Of a DNA stretch of 64,000 nt, positions 38,701 through 50,616 are shown piece after piece. Position 1 is the first letter of the stretch; each line of letters opens with the position of its first letter. The stretch comes from Paragordius varius (Eukaryota > Nematomorpha). A program made the position numbers and the translations under genes. The DNA lies in assembly GCA_964247055.1 (NCBI GenBank), contig OZ176057.1:2356001-2420000 (forward strand), given 5' to 3'. The notes under the pieces were generated by a model. That model searched no databases, was not told the origin of the DNA, and saw nothing but the letters and a program-made list of their open reading frames with translations.

Positions 38701-40284
38701 CGAAATTAAGCTGAAATAAAGCAAAATAGATAATTATTTTAAATCAATTTTTTTGATACCTGTTATGATATTTTATTTAATTAAATAAAAGTTTATTTTT
38801 ATAAATGGTTGATTACGTGTTATGCTGTTTTTTTGATTTTTATAAATAAGGCATATATTTTAAATAATTTAATTAATTGTTCAAAATTAAGCTGAAATAA
38901 AGCAAAATAATAATAATTATTTTAAATTAATTTTTTTGAATTATTAAATTTTAATGATATTTTATTTAATTAAATAAAAGTTTATTTTTATAAATGGTTG
39001 ATTACGTGTTATGCTGTTTTTTTGATTTTTATAAATAAGGCATATATTTTGAATAATTTTAAATTAATTGTTTGAATTTAGCTGTAATGTAGCATAATAG
39101 ATTCTAATTATTTTAAATTAATTTTTTTAAATACCAGTTATGATATATATCAAATTTTAATGATATATTATTCAATTATATACCATTTACAATTCGAAAT
39201 CACCCTTGAAAAATTTAAATATACCTCGAACAATCAAATAGATTAAAAATTATCTATATTTTTTTATATTAAAATTTCGTTTAAATTAACATAATACTGA
39301 AAAATAATAAATATGCCATAAGAATATATTTCTTATTAATGATGAATTATATTAGCCCGAAAACACATTTATTTTTAGGGTATTGAGTTGTTCAAGGTTG
39401 AATTTGATTTTAAATGGTATATATATATTTTAAATAATACTTACAATCAGGTGGGTGGTTTATTTTATTATTTTTATATATTATAAATTTTTAAATTTCT
39501 ACAATTTTTTTTTTAATATTTTATAGTTTAGATAATTCAGATCCACTTGCTATAATACTATTCATTGACTATTTAGCGCTAAAATGTGAAAATTATACTT
39601 TCCTCATCCAATTTTATTTGCAATACAATGTAAATTATATTTTTATTACAGTAAAAATTGAAATTATATTATATGGATAAAACGTAAAAATATAAGGAGA
39701 CAAATATTTTTATCTAAAATACAACACCCATACTTTCTTAACCTTAATTTTTCCTTGAAAAATAATATACAATTGTTTAATATTTAAATTGTTTGTGTTT
39801 TCAATTTACATCTGAATTTCCTATTTTATAGTTTGAAACAATGAGTTATAAATATAAAAATTAAGATTTAAAAAGTATGGTTTCTTTCAAAAAAAATATT
39901 TGTCGTTATATTTTTACGTTTTGTCCGTATATTTTGTGTGTGAAATTTACCCAAAGCTATAAATATTTGAGCCAAAATGTTTATAATATAAATTACAAAA
40001 TTACCATAATAATTTTCAACAATTTTATCAAATCTTTTTGAACATGGTATATGAAACTATGTTATTGTATTTTATAAAACTTGGAATTAAATAGAATATA
40101 TATGATTTATTTTCGACAATATAAAATTTAAATTTATTAAAAGTGATCTTAATGTAAAAATTAGGAACAAAAAATATTTTTGTAAGAATATTCAGTGTTT
40201 ATCTCTTTAGACAAGAAAGATATTAATTTTAATCTTGCATAATAATTAAACATTTTAAGTGATAAATAGATATATATTAACACT

Positions 40285-40323
<39 letters not shown>

Positions 40324-40913
40324 TTTTTATTTAAAGCAAAAAAAACACTTTATAATTGTATGAAATGGTCAGTTTTTTATATTAAATCATATTATTTTCT
40401 CAATTTTAATTTATTTTACCTTTATACAGTATAAATTTAAACATAGCAAAGAGTAAATTTAAAAGACAAATTTTTTTAATAAGAACGATCATATTTTAAA
40501 GATCTTAATTTCTTTTTAAATGACCTATCTATCGTTTTGGGTTGTAAAATAAGGATAGAAATTTATATTAATTTACAATGTAATCATATAATTTGGAATT
40601 TCTAAAAAAATATTTGATTTTAAGTTATACCATTTAAAATTCATATTCACCATTAAACAATTTAAAATCACCCTCAAACAATTCAAATTATTCACCCTAA
40701 AATAAATTATGTGTTTTTGGGATAATATAATTCTTTATAATATCAAATATATCTTTATGGTATATTTTATTATATGTTCAGTGTTATCTTTTTAAACCTA
40801 ATTTCATTCTTTTAAAAATTTTAAAATATAGCTAATTTTTAATCCTCAATACATATATAATTTAATTTAGGGTGAATTTGAATTGTTTAAGGGTCAGTTT
40901 GAAATGTAATTAG

Positions 40914-40946
<33 letters not shown>

Positions 40947-41651
40947 ATACCTATCATTTCGATTTGCAATATCCAAATATACTATATTCAGTTACATTGG
41001 CAGCTAAATTATTAGCCTTACAAATTTCAAGCAAAATGGCTAAAAATGAAATTCAAACAAAAAATAATTCTTATAACGATGAAAATAAGAACATTAAAAA
41101 AGATTTTACGGCATTTAAAACGCATCTTTTACCTCCATTGAATGATTGGGCAAAAAACCGTTATAACGAGATCAGTTATAACGGAATGAAGGAAATGCTT
41201 GAATACTTGGAATCTTTTGCGGAATATATGGTATAATATTTTTTTTACAAATTTATACTTTTTTTACTTATATATATATATAGTTGGTTATTTAAGACTA
41301 TAGTTGGGGGGCAATTTGCAACACAGTAGTGTATGGAAAAAAACAACAAAATGTTGAATAACCAATAATTTCCAGGTTTTTTCTTTTTTCCATACACTCT
41401 TGTGTTGCAAATTACCCTACTATAGTGTGAAATAAGCAATCATTAAAATGCATACTTTAATTAAGAATTATGAATTTTATAGATATTTTTATTTTTAAAT
41501 ATGTAATATATTAAATAATTATTATATACTTTTTGATTACCTTATATTTTAATTCATTTCATATTAAAAAATTTTTAATATATCAGAAAATCTTAAAATA
41601 TCGAGACCCAATTATATAGGCAACATTTTTTAAAACATATCCCAATTTTTG

Positions 41652-41699
<48 letters not shown>

Positions 41700-44600
41700 T
41701 CTTTTTAAATTGTTTAGATTTATAAGCGTACTAAATATTTTTAGATTTTATAAAAAATATTACTGATGAAAAAAAGGAATGATATATTTAACTCCAAAAA
41801 TATGGATTTTATAATTAAAAAAAGGCATATATTAGTCTTTTTTTAACTTTTAATATAAAGCAATTTTTATTTATAAATATAGTTTATTGTTAATTAAAGT
41901 TATTCACAAGTGTTACTAAATATCCAAGTTTTTTGTTTCAACTTTTGAGTTACCATCAAATTGGAGTCCAAGAATATATTTCCGCCTTTAAAATGTATCA
42001 CAAAGCGCATGGAAATATTAATAAAAATGATGAAAAAAATATAAATGATATTGAAAATTGTGAAAATCAAGCTAAAACTGCTCAAAATATTTATGAATAT
42101 TTGAACCACGCTGACAAAAATTTAAAGTAATTATATTTAAATTACGAAATTAATTTTAATAGTTATTAAAATAATTTAATACAACTAAAAATTATTTTTA
42201 ATTTTTTTAAATGTTTTTTTATTTGCAAAATCCCTTTTTAAACTAAACAAATATATTTGATACAAATGCTGGCTTTTATTCACTGTAATTTTCTCTTAAT
42301 AGGAGAAGAGTTTTTTTTACTAAATATTATAAAAAATTATTTTTAATGGTAATTTTCAGAATATATAAATTAAAATCTTATAAGCATTGATTTTTATTTT
42401 ACATATATTAACTGAAAATCTTGGGAATTATTATCTAGTCTTTTTACAGTAAAAATTAATATATGCGAATGTAAAGATTAAAAGATATATTTGATTTATA
42501 AAATACAATCATACTTTTTTTATATTTTTAATATAAATGCTAAACGGGAGTATTGAGATGTAAATTGATAATAACACACACATTTATATAATTTAAAACA
42601 AATTATATGATGGTTAATGTAGGAAATATATAAAGGTTTTTAAAGGTAATGTTGTCTTTTAGTTTTTACATTTTGTCCATAAAAATTTAATTTTACTGAA
42701 ATAATTTCTTCAATGGTGAGTATATATACATATATATTTATTACTATTTGATTTTATTGATTTACATAATTATTAGGTCGATTTAAAAAAAAATGTTATA
42801 TGTATCCTTGGCTAATATTAATAATATTAACCACCTATTTTCTTTGCATAATTAAATTATAACCAATACATTTTCAAACATAAAACAATTAACATACAGT
42901 ATGCATTTTAATGGTTGCTTATATCACATTATAGATGGGCAATCTCCATGCAATACAAGAGTGTATGGAAAAAAGAAAGGAAAAGGTTGTTTATTCAACA
43001 TTTTTTGTTTTTTTCTATACACTACTGTGTTGCAAATTACCTTACTATAGTGTCAAATAAGCAACCATTAAAATGCTTACTGTAATTGATAAAACCTTTT
43101 ATATTATGGACAAGACGCAATAAAAAAAAGATTAATATTTTTTTGAAAAATAAAACTTAAAATTATGTGAAATTTTAACTAATTAATGGTTTACCAATAA
43201 TTTACATATCTATTATCAAGAAAAAAGGGTTAATCATACAAAATATGATTATTTTTTATTTTTGTCCATATAATTTTAATTTTTATACAGTATGAGTAAG
43301 GATACAATGCTGGAAAGTTATTAATTATTGCCAAATAGAAGCAAAAACAACAAAGGGCAGTATTATTGGTAGTTAATTTTTTCACTTTTTATTCTAATAT
43401 TAGCCAATAATAATTCTCTTTGCTGTGCATATGCTATTTGGCAATGATTTATAACTTTCTAGCAATATATATATATATATATTTACTCATACGGTATTAC
43501 AGTAAAAATTAAAATTATACGGACAAAACGTAAAAATATAAGGACAAATATTTTTTTTATGAAAGACAACCATACTTTTTAAATCTTGATTTTTTTTAAT
43601 AATGAAAAGTGTGAAATACAGATATATATATATATATATTAACAACACAATCAATTTTATATATTTTACATTCAAAATTAAATAGCCTATAGAAGAAAAA
43701 TAAGGTTTGAAAAAGGTTGTCTTTTAAAAAAATATTTGTCTTGATATTTTTACGTTTTGTCCATAGTATAATTTTAATTTTTACCGTTTTAATTATATTT
43801 TTAGGCCTACACCTTTGCTATACAAATTACAAAAACATTATGTCCATATGTGTGGCGCATATTGGAATAATTTTGTTCAAGAAACTCCGCACATTAGTAG
43901 AAATAATAAAAATATTATTAAACGACATGACAATAATTTACAACAACTTTCATTAAAATCTACTAAATGTGATGAAAGTAATTCTAGAAATCAACAGGAG
44001 AAAAAGCAAGAAAATTCTGATATTTTTGATTGGATTTTTGATTCCCTGTTAAAAACATTTACCATCTACTATACTAATGATGCATTCGATACAAAAAATA
44101 TGCCTACTTTTAATTTAGTTTCGGGGTATTTTTTGTAAACTATTTTTGTTTTAAGATTAAATATATGATTTATTAGTCGATATGTTTAATGGGTGTTTAA
44201 AGTTTTTGAAATTAAGCGTTTTTTGGAATAATTGATACGAAAATATGTAATTTTTGAGTAAAAAAAATTTGTAATCAACTAATTTTAAATACCTACGTTT
44301 TAAGCTTTTTGACTAAATTATCATTAAAATAATTACGCATTAATTTTATAATTTACATCATCTATGCAATTTTTAAGAATATCAAAAAATAATTTATTTT
44401 TTGCATAATACGGTATAATTTTAAAAGACAAGCTTAAAAATTAAAAGCTATTTATTATATTTTTTTGAACTAAATTCTTTTAACAAAAAAACTTAAGTTT
44501 AAACAATTTTGAAATACATAATTAAGCATTTGCTTTTTTTAGGCTTAAAATGCGTTATTACGAAAAAAACTATGCTTCTAAAATGTATATAGTTGTCAAG

Positions 44601-44905
44601 ATTACAAAATTATATCTTTATATTTTTTATAAAATTCCAATTTTATTATGTGTAATTATGACAAATTTATTTTTTTTATAATCAGATCATTTTATTCACC
44701 CTGCTGTGAAAACAAACCAAAAAACCTGGAAAATAGCCCACAAAATTGCTCAGTAGTAAAAGCGTTTGAATGCACCCCACTTAGTTATTATCGACACTTT
44801 TTTTACCTATACCATTTTTATAGCGCTCGTGAAGAAAATAATTTAGCGCCAACAAACGCAATGGAATATAAAATTACCCCAATACTACCCATAGAAGTTT
44901 TATAG
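33245..44905 (+). CDS. TCF25: TCF25/Nulp1 (Rqc1 family), ribosome quality control factor
   Basis: Animal counterpart of yeast Rqc1, a component of the ribosome-associated quality control complex working with Listerin and VCP. Exons: 33245-33567, 33595-33731, 34517-34689, 35742-35841, 37384-37480, 38422-38514, 39527-39629, 40946-41230, 41900-42126, 43805-44125, 44686-44905. Total 2079 nt, 692 residues (human 676). Residues 1-9 MSNRAYKKL match human MSRRALRRL. The core signature follows: TPDPNWPNMTKLGLSM (human TPKSTWPRYSKPGLSM), YKFEHNAKYRMLQLHFL, TQPYHVDTLLQLS (human TSPYHVDSLLQLS), ALHAMEQSFHPKF, DNSDPLAIILFIDYLALK (human DEDPLCMLLLIDHLALR) and SVTKYPSFLFQLL (human LTMFPGVLLPLLE). All phases agree. 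Intron 1 is 27 nt; introns 2-10 are 0.56-1.7 kb and several are packed with short palindromic elements. Downstream of the stop, AATAAA occurs near 45014. Confidence 0.95.
33568..33594 (+). other. Ultra-short intron, 27 nt (TCF25 intron 1)
   Basis: Starts GTAATA and ends ATTGTAG. Removal joins DVNIK to KLNANQEF (phase 2), leading directly into the conserved TPDPNWP block. An in-frame stop lies inside the intron. Confidence 0.85.
34741..35020. mobile_element. CAGTAAAAATTAAAATTATA-family inverted-repeat element
   Basis: Left end CTGTAAAAATTAAAATTATA with GGATAAAACG; right end TTTTTACGTTTTGTCCGTAT. The inner arms share CAAATATTTTT-like runs and AACCATACTTT. Other copies in this window: about 24654-24885, 36830-37109, 39649-39931, 42447-42697 and 43500-43785. 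Each about 240-285 bp, non-coding, mostly in TCF25 introns. Confidence 0.75.
35023..35312. mobile_element. ACCATTTACA-family element, left tip lost
   Basis: Two to three modules left (TTCTTCCTTAAACAATTAAA) and right arm GTGAATTTGAATTGTTCGAG ending TAAATGGTATA. It directly abuts the preceding CAGTAAAAATT-family copy. Confidence 0.7.
35490..35706. mobile_element. ACCATTTACA-family element close to a 3' splice site
   Basis: Short copy, left TTTACAATTCAAATTCACCC, right GGTGAATTTGAATTGTTCAA ending TTGTAAATGAGATATA. It stops about 35 bp before TCF25 exon 35742, with only a (TA)n run and ATTCAG between. Confidence 0.7.
35916..36543. mobile_element. CAGTATGC-family element with triplicated left end
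   Basis: The left-end sequence ATGCATTTTAATGGTTGCTT recurs at about 35925, 36119 and 36320 (spacing about 194 and 201 bp), each followed by CACTGCTATGGTAGGGT and GTGTATGG. One right end follows, ending TTAAAATGCATGTA at 36543. The three left-end units are in direct orientation; the single right end is inverted. In TCF25 intron 35842-37383. Confidence 0.8.
37861..38089. mobile_element. ACCATTTACA-family element, decayed
   Basis: Starts TACCATATACAATAAAAATT and ends ACTGATGGTATA. One to two modules remain per arm. In TCF25 intron 37481-38421, directly followed by another copy. Confidence 0.65.
38139..38348. mobile_element. ACCATTTACA-family element, short
   Basis: Starts TACCATTTACAATTCAAATT and ends in AAATGGTATA. 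About one module per arm, intact core. Second copy in the same TCF25 intron. Confidence 0.7.
38620..39180. repeat. Tandem repeat, about 185-bp unit, three copies
   Basis: Three direct copies of a unit recognisable by AATAAGGCAT (38663, 38846, 39037), AAGCTGAAATAAAGCA and TTTATTTAATTAAATAAAAG. Spacing 183 and 191 bp. A+T-rich, non-coding. In TCF25 intron 38515-39526. Confidence 0.8.
39181..39420. mobile_element. ACCATTTACA-family element
   Basis: Starts TACCATTTACAATTCGAAAT and ends TTTAAATGGTAT. Two modules left, one to two right. Inserted immediately after the 185-bp tandem repeat, with TA at both borders. Confidence 0.75.
40628..40912. mobile_element. ACCATTTACA-family element close to a 3' splice site
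   Basis: Starts TACCATTTAAAATTCATATT; right arm GGTGAATTTGAATTGTTTAA ending GAAATGTAATTAG. About 33 bp separate it from TCF25 exon 40946, again a (TA)n run ending TATAG. Confidence 0.7.
41278..41456. mobile_element. CAGTATGC-family element
   Basis: Internal arms CTATAGTTGGGGGGCAATTT with GCAACACAGTAGTGTATGG, inverted on the right as CCATACACTCTTGTGTTGC; right end ATTAAAATGCATACTTTAAT. The left terminal bases are altered. In TCF25 intron 41231-41899. Confidence 0.7.
42897..43082. mobile_element. CAGTATGC-family element, 186 bp, both ends present
   Basis: Starts CAGTATGCATTTTAATGG, ends CCATTAAAATGCTTACTG, with TA on both sides as a target duplication. Inner arms share GTGTATGGAAAAAA and its complement. 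This is the compact form of the family to which the ends of the 3.9-kb palindrome belong. Confidence 0.85.
43288..43493. mobile_element. CAGTATGAGTA palindromic element
   Basis: Starts CAGTATGAGTAAGG and ends TTACTCATACGG. Inner arms ATTGCCAAATAG and CTATTTGGCAAT are inverted. Lies directly left of a CAGTAAAAATT-family copy (43500-43785). Older relatives: about 34230-34440, and the copy split around 7999-8210. Confidence 0.7.
43500..43785. mobile_element. CAGTAAAAATTAAAATTATA-family element, best-preserved copy
   Basis: Starts CAGTAAAAATTAAAATTATA followed by CGGACAAAACGTAAAAATAT; ends with the same arm inverted (TATTTTTACGTTTTGTCC ... TAATTTTAATTTTTACCG). About 286 bp with arms over 60 bp. 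In TCF25 intron 42127-43804, ending 19 bp before exon 43805. Confidence 0.8.
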
Positions 44906-45390
44906 TTTTTTATTGAAAACAATCCTTATTTTTTTAGAAAGAATGGGTTTTTTGACTACTAACTAACATAAAAATTAATTTTATTACTTAAAAGATTTAA
45001 TTTTATGTTAAAATAAATAATATTTTTATAAAAAAGTTTGTTTAACTAATTTGGTCATTAAATAAAATTATATTTAAATATTTGGTTTAAAATATGTATT
45101 CAAAGTTTTTAATTATATATCCTAAAATATAAAAATTTTACCCGAATAATTAAATATTGCAAAATTTTAATAATCAGAAAGGAAGATATCACCAATTTTA
45201 GAAGCATTACAATTTTTTTCTTAATAACATATGCATGTTTTTAGTTGTAGTTTCATTTTTCAATTATTTTATTATACTTTAATTTTTAGTTTTACGTTTG
45301 ACAAAGGTTACTTTTGTAGTGAGTGAAAATTTACCTTATTAAATTTAATTAATTTTAGCCGAATCATAATCTCAATATTAAAGATATGAT

Positions 45391-45666
45391 TACCATTTAC
45401 AATTCAAATTAACCCTCGAACAATTCATAATCATCTTCAAATAAATTATATGTTTTTCAAGATTAAATATAACCTATATTTTTATATATTTTTAAAAATA
45501 AAATTTTGTAATAAATTAGAATAATACTGAAAAATAATTAACTATGCCATAAAGATATAGTTCATATTAATAATGTGAGTTATATTAGTTTGATAACACA
45601 TAATTTATTTTTAGGGTTGAATAATTTGAATTGTTCAAGGGTGAATAATTTGAACTGTAAATGGTA
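45391..45666. mobile_element. ACCATTTACA-family element
   Basis: Starts TACCATTTACAATTCAAATT, ends ACTGTAAATGGTATA. Two modules per arm; the right ones carry a 3-bp extra (GGGTGAATAATTTGAA). Core well preserved. Confidence 0.75.
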
Positions 45667-45949
45667 TATTTTAGGCAGGGGCGATAAACACAAATGACTT
45701 GGTTTACGGGACACATTCGTAAAATATATGGGCATTAACACACATAATTTGTTAAATATTAAAAAGATTGTAATGTAAAATCTACCATTTATTTTAACAA
45801 TTTTTGCTGGTTCATTGTTAAAATTTGGAATAATTTTTTGAGAGTTAATTTGTTTAAGAAAGTTTGCCTTTAAAATTTCTCACACCGGCTGCCGAAATAT
45901 TTCGGAGGGCGGCGTTATAGAAAAATGCTACTGATATAAAATAATATTA

Positions 45950-46186
45950 CAGTCATGTATCCTTTATTTTATAAAAAAAATATTTTCTTTCATTAAATGG
46001 GTATTAATCGTTGATAAAGAATGGAAAAAACAAGAGTTCTATGGTGGTAATAACAATATCATATTAATCGAAAAAGTATAAGAATTACCATGGAGCTCTT
46101 GTTTTTTCCATTCTTTAACAAATATTTATACATACCCATTTAACGAAAAAAAAATTTTTTTTGAAAAAATAATGGATACATGACTG
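45950..46186. mobile_element. CAGTCATGTATCC palindromic element, complete
   Basis: Starts CAGTCATGTATCCTTTAT and ends ATGGATACATGACTG, flanked by TA on both sides. Inner inverted core around AGAGTTCTATGG and CCATGGAGCTCTTG. About 237 bp, non-coding. Confidence 0.8.
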
Positions 46187-46688
46187 TATTATATATTAAT
46201 TTGGACAATTAAAAAACCATTTTATGTTACTCCTTTTTTACCACACACAAAAAAAGCTATTTGAGAAAACTTTTATGAAAATAGATTAACAAATTTGTAC
46301 GAAAAACATCAAACAAATCATGTCCTTAAATATCATAGGTGAAATAAAAATATAAAATAATTCCTTACATCAAAAACTTTAAAATTGTGACGACACTTTT
46401 AAAAATATTTGGCATTTACATTTGAATTGGTTTGCATAAAAAATCAATTTTTTCATTAATTATATGCGCCTTACGGTATAATAATGTGCAAGTTAAAAAA
46501 CAAGTCGGCTTAATAAACAAATTTTATTGTATGACTTTGTGTGTGCGCAATGAACACATTATACTTATAAAGGAAAAAGTTTTAAAAATCGGGTTGAATT
46601 ACAAAATAAGTTGTCATTAAAATAAAGTCGCTATATTACCATTTTTTCCCATATAATTATGTGCGTTATATTTATATATATATATATA

Positions 46689-49600
46689 CAGTATGCATTT
46701 TAATGTCTGTTAAGTAATTTTATTGCCTGCCAAATAACATAAATGGTTTATCAAAAGCGTAAAATACTGATCCACGAAATTATTTCGTAGTACACATATG
46801 AAAGAAGATTGACGTGAGAATTAACATAGGCTTTAATTTGAGGGATATTTTGTAATGTTAAATTTTGGGAATATTATAGCAATTTATGTTAACATTTGTA
46901 ATATTGTTGTTACGTATTTAGATGCGGAATTTTGTGGGTTTTTATCTTTGATAAATTAATAAATATTAAATACGTATTTTAAGATATTTTATGTTAATTA
47001 TTCCTAAATTTAATAATAAATATTTTTCAACATGCTAAATACCTGTATTAATTAATCTTGGTATCATAATTTTATATAGTTGTTATTACTAATTTAAAAA
47101 ACACAGGTAAATATATATTTGTGAAAATTTAAGTAGATTTTTGTCTTTTATGTTTTGCATTATTTTTATCAGGTAAAAATTGCGGTTTTTAATAAATTTC
47201 CTAAAAATTTAGTTTTTTTTGTTTTTTAGGTTTTGCATTGTTAGTTGTAATTAATTACTACATATTTTGGACATTATAATAATTACAGGTAAAAATTGCG
47301 GTTTTTAACAAATTCAGTAAAAATTAGTTTTTTTTGTTTTTTTTAGGTTTTGCATTGTTAATTGTAACTAACTACTGCATATTTTGGACATTATAATAAT
47401 TACAGGTAAAAATTGCGGTTTTTAACAACAGTAAAAATTTATTTTTTTTTATTTTTTTTAGGTTTTGCATTGTTAATTGTAACTAACTACTGCATATTTT
47501 GGACATTATAATAATTACAAAATTTAGTAAAAAGTTATTTTTTTTGTTTTAGAGGATTTTCATTGTTAATTGTAATTAATTAATTTTGGACATTTCAATT
47601 AATAAAGGTAAAAAATGAGGTTGTTTTTATATTTAATAAAATTTAATATTTTCTTGTTTTTTTATTTAATATTGTTAATTGTAATTAATTACTACATATT
47701 TGGAAATTTTAATAAATACAGGTGAAAATGGAAATGTAACATTTTTTGTATCTTGTATCATTGTTATTTAATTAATTACTAAATATTTTGGACATTTAAA
47801 AAACTTGTGGAAAATGCGGTTTTTATTAAATTAGTAAATTTTATTTTTTGTTCAACCTTGCTAATTTATCACTATATATTTGTGATACATTGATATATAC
47901 AGGTAAAAATTACTATGATTTGCGGTTTGAATTTTTTAAAATATTTTTTTTACATTGATAACTTATATAATAAATATATTTAACATATCTGAGTAGGTAA
48001 AAATGCATGTTACGGTTTTATGTTTGACATTTTATTTTCCATCAACTATTTATATTTTAACAAACAACTTATGTCACCAAAGATTGAAAATAAGATCAAG
48101 ATATATAAAACATCTTTTAAAGTATCTGAATCTCGCCAAATATAAATAAATTTATTTAAATTATAAATGTATAATTATACAAAATATTCATATTATGTTT
48201 GAAATTAACATTCTTCTTATTGATATTAATACAGGTAATTTGTTTATATAAATGATGTACGATGCGGTGTGCGTTCATGATGATCATATGGATTGAAGAA
48301 TAGTATAAGATGTAGATAATCCTGAAAATTTTAATCACCATCATTTTTTAGGTAGATTCTCTCACCTAAAATATAAGATAATTGATATATTAGAAAATTG
48401 ATACCTGGATTAAATATTGGGGGAAACATTCATAGTTTGAAAGGGAACTCAAAAGGTTGACTTGGCTTTTTAACAACTTAATTTGCAAAAAAATATTTTC
48501 TTCATGATAAAAAATTCAAAAATGATACCTTATTTTACGTTTTCGTTTTACCATCCTAAACTATAAATATAAAAAATTATTCTTCACCAAAGCAAACAAT
48601 GTTAGTGTTGCCTGCTTTTGGAGTGCTGTTGCATTCCAAGCTTTTGAAAAAAATTATTTGTTTCTATTTTCTATTTGACGTCATTGGTATGGTGAAATCA
48701 TATAAGCCTTTTCATATTTTTAGTTGAGGATGGTAGAACGAAAAAAAACATAAAGTATCATTTTTGAATATTTTATCATAAAGAAAATATTTTTTTGCAA
48801 ATTTAGTTGTTAAAAAGCCAAGTCAACCTTTTGAGTTCCCTTTCAAACTATGAATGTTTCCCCCAATATTTAATCCAGGTATCAATTTTCTAATATATCA
48901 ATTATCTTATATTTTAGGTGAGAGAATCTACCTAAAAAATGATGGTGATTAAAATTTTCAGGATTATCTACATCTTATACTATTCTTCAATCCATATGAT
49001 CATCATGAACGCACACCGCATCGTACATCATTTATATAAACAAATTACCTGTATTAATATCAATAAGAAGAATGTTAATTTCAAACATAATATGAATATT
49101 TTGTATAATTATACACTTATAATTTAAATAAATTTATTTATATTCGGCGATATTCAGATACTTTAAAAGATGTTTTATATATCTTGATCTTATTTTCAAT
49201 CTTTGGTGACATAAGTTGTTTGTTAAAATATAAATAGTTGATGGAAAATAAAATGTCAAACATAAAACCGTAACATGCATTTTTACCTACTCAGATATGT
49301 TAAATATATTTATTATATAAGTTATCAATGTAAAAAAAATATTTTAAAAAATTCAAACCGCAAATCATAGTAATTTTTACCTGTATATATCAATGTATCA
49401 CAAATATATAGTGATAAATAAATTAGCAAGGTTGAACAAAAAATAAAATTTACTAATTTAATAAAAACCGCATTTTCCACAAGTTTTTTAAATGTCCAAA
49501 ATATTTAGTAATTAATTAAATAACAATGATACAAGATACAAAAAATGTTACATTTCCATTTTCACCTGTATTTATTAAAATTTCCAAATATGTAGTAATT

Positions 49601-50599
49601 AATTACAATTAACAATATTAAATAAAAAAACAAGAAAATATTAAATTTTATTAAATATAAAAACAACCTCATTTTTTACCTTTATTAATTGAAATGTCCA
49701 AAATTAATTAATTACAATTAACAATGAAAATCCTCTAAAACAAAAAAAATAACTTTTTACTAAATTTTGTAATTATTATAATGTCCAAAATATGCAGTAG
49801 TTAGTTACAATTAACAATGCAAAACCTAAAAAAAATAAAAAAAAATAAATTTTTACTGTTGTTAAAAACCGCAATTTTTACCTGTAATTATTATAATGTC
49901 CAAAATATGCAGTAGTTAGTTACAATTAACAATGCAAAACCTAAAAAAAACAAAAAAAACTAATTTTTACTGAATTTGTTAAAAACCGCAATTTTTACCT
50001 GTAATTATTATAATGTCCAAAATATGTAGTAATTAATTACAACTAACAATGCAAAACCTAAAAAACAAAAAAAACTAAATTTTTAGGAAATTTATTAAAA
50101 ACCGCAATTTTTACCTGATAAAAATAATGCAAAACATAAAAGACAAAAATCTACTTAAATTTTCACAAATATATATTTACCTGTGTTTTTTAAATTAGTA
50201 ATAACAACTATATAAAATTATGATACCAAGATTAATTAATACAGGTATTTAGCATGTTGAAAAATATTTATTATTAAATTTAGGAATAATTAACATAAAA
50301 TATCTTAAAATACGTATTTTACTATTTATTAATTTATCAAAGATAAAAACCCACAAAATTCCGCATCTAAATACGTAACAACAATATTACAAATGTTAAC
50401 ATAAATTGCTATAATATTCCCAAAATTTAACATTACAAAATATCCCTCAAATTAAAGCCTATGTTAATTCTCACGTCAATCTTCTTTCATATGTGTACTA
50501 CGAAATAATTTCGTGGGTCAGTATTTTACGCTTTTGATAAACCATTTATGTTATTTGGCAGGCAATAAAATTACTTAACAGACATTAAAATGCATACTG
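46689..50599. mobile_element. Giant fold-back element: 3.9-kb near-perfect palindrome
   Basis: Starts CAGTATGCATTTTAATG and ends CATTAAAATGCATACTG, with TA on each side. The left arm (46689 to about 48573) is repeated inverted as the right arm (about 48712 to 50599), each about 1.89 kb, with very few differences in the parts compared (TTTCGTAGTACACATATG against CATATGTGTACTACGAAA; the 62-codon frames at 48156-48344 and 48939-49127 differ by one residue). The spacer is about 140 bp. The ends match the 186-bp CAGTATGC-family copy at 42897-43082. No transposase-like frame. Each arm holds an array of degenerate repeats of about 115 bp. The near identity of the arms implies a recent origin or ongoing gene conversion. 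Confidence 0.9.
47100..48010. repeat. Degenerate tandem array, about 115-bp unit, left arm of palindrome
   Basis: About eight units marked by ACAGGTAAAAATTGCGG (about 47172, 47287, 47404, then weaker at 47605, 47720, 47808 and 47900), each with a T-rich run ending TTTTAGG, TTTTGCATTGTTAATTGTAA and TATTTTGGACATT. The mirrored array in the right arm spans about 49280-50190. Confidence 0.8.
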
Positions 50600-50616
50600 T
50601 AATTCACTGGCATATA

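Larger units (their letters stand above)
44906..46688. other. Intergenic region with three short elements
   Basis: No gene recognised. Contains an ACCATTTACA-family copy (45391-45666), a hAT-type remnant (about 45674-45932, left end CAGGGGCGATAAACA, right G+C patch TTTCGGAGGGCGGCGTT) and a CAGTCATG-family copy with both ends and TA flanks (45950-46186). The open frame 46432-46620 has no recognisable content. Confidence 0.55.

Noticed and set aside
48156-49127. Two nearly identical 62-codon frames in opposite orientation, a possible duplicated gene
   Set aside because: They are mirror images created by the palindrome; the sequence is low-complexity and shows no family similarity.
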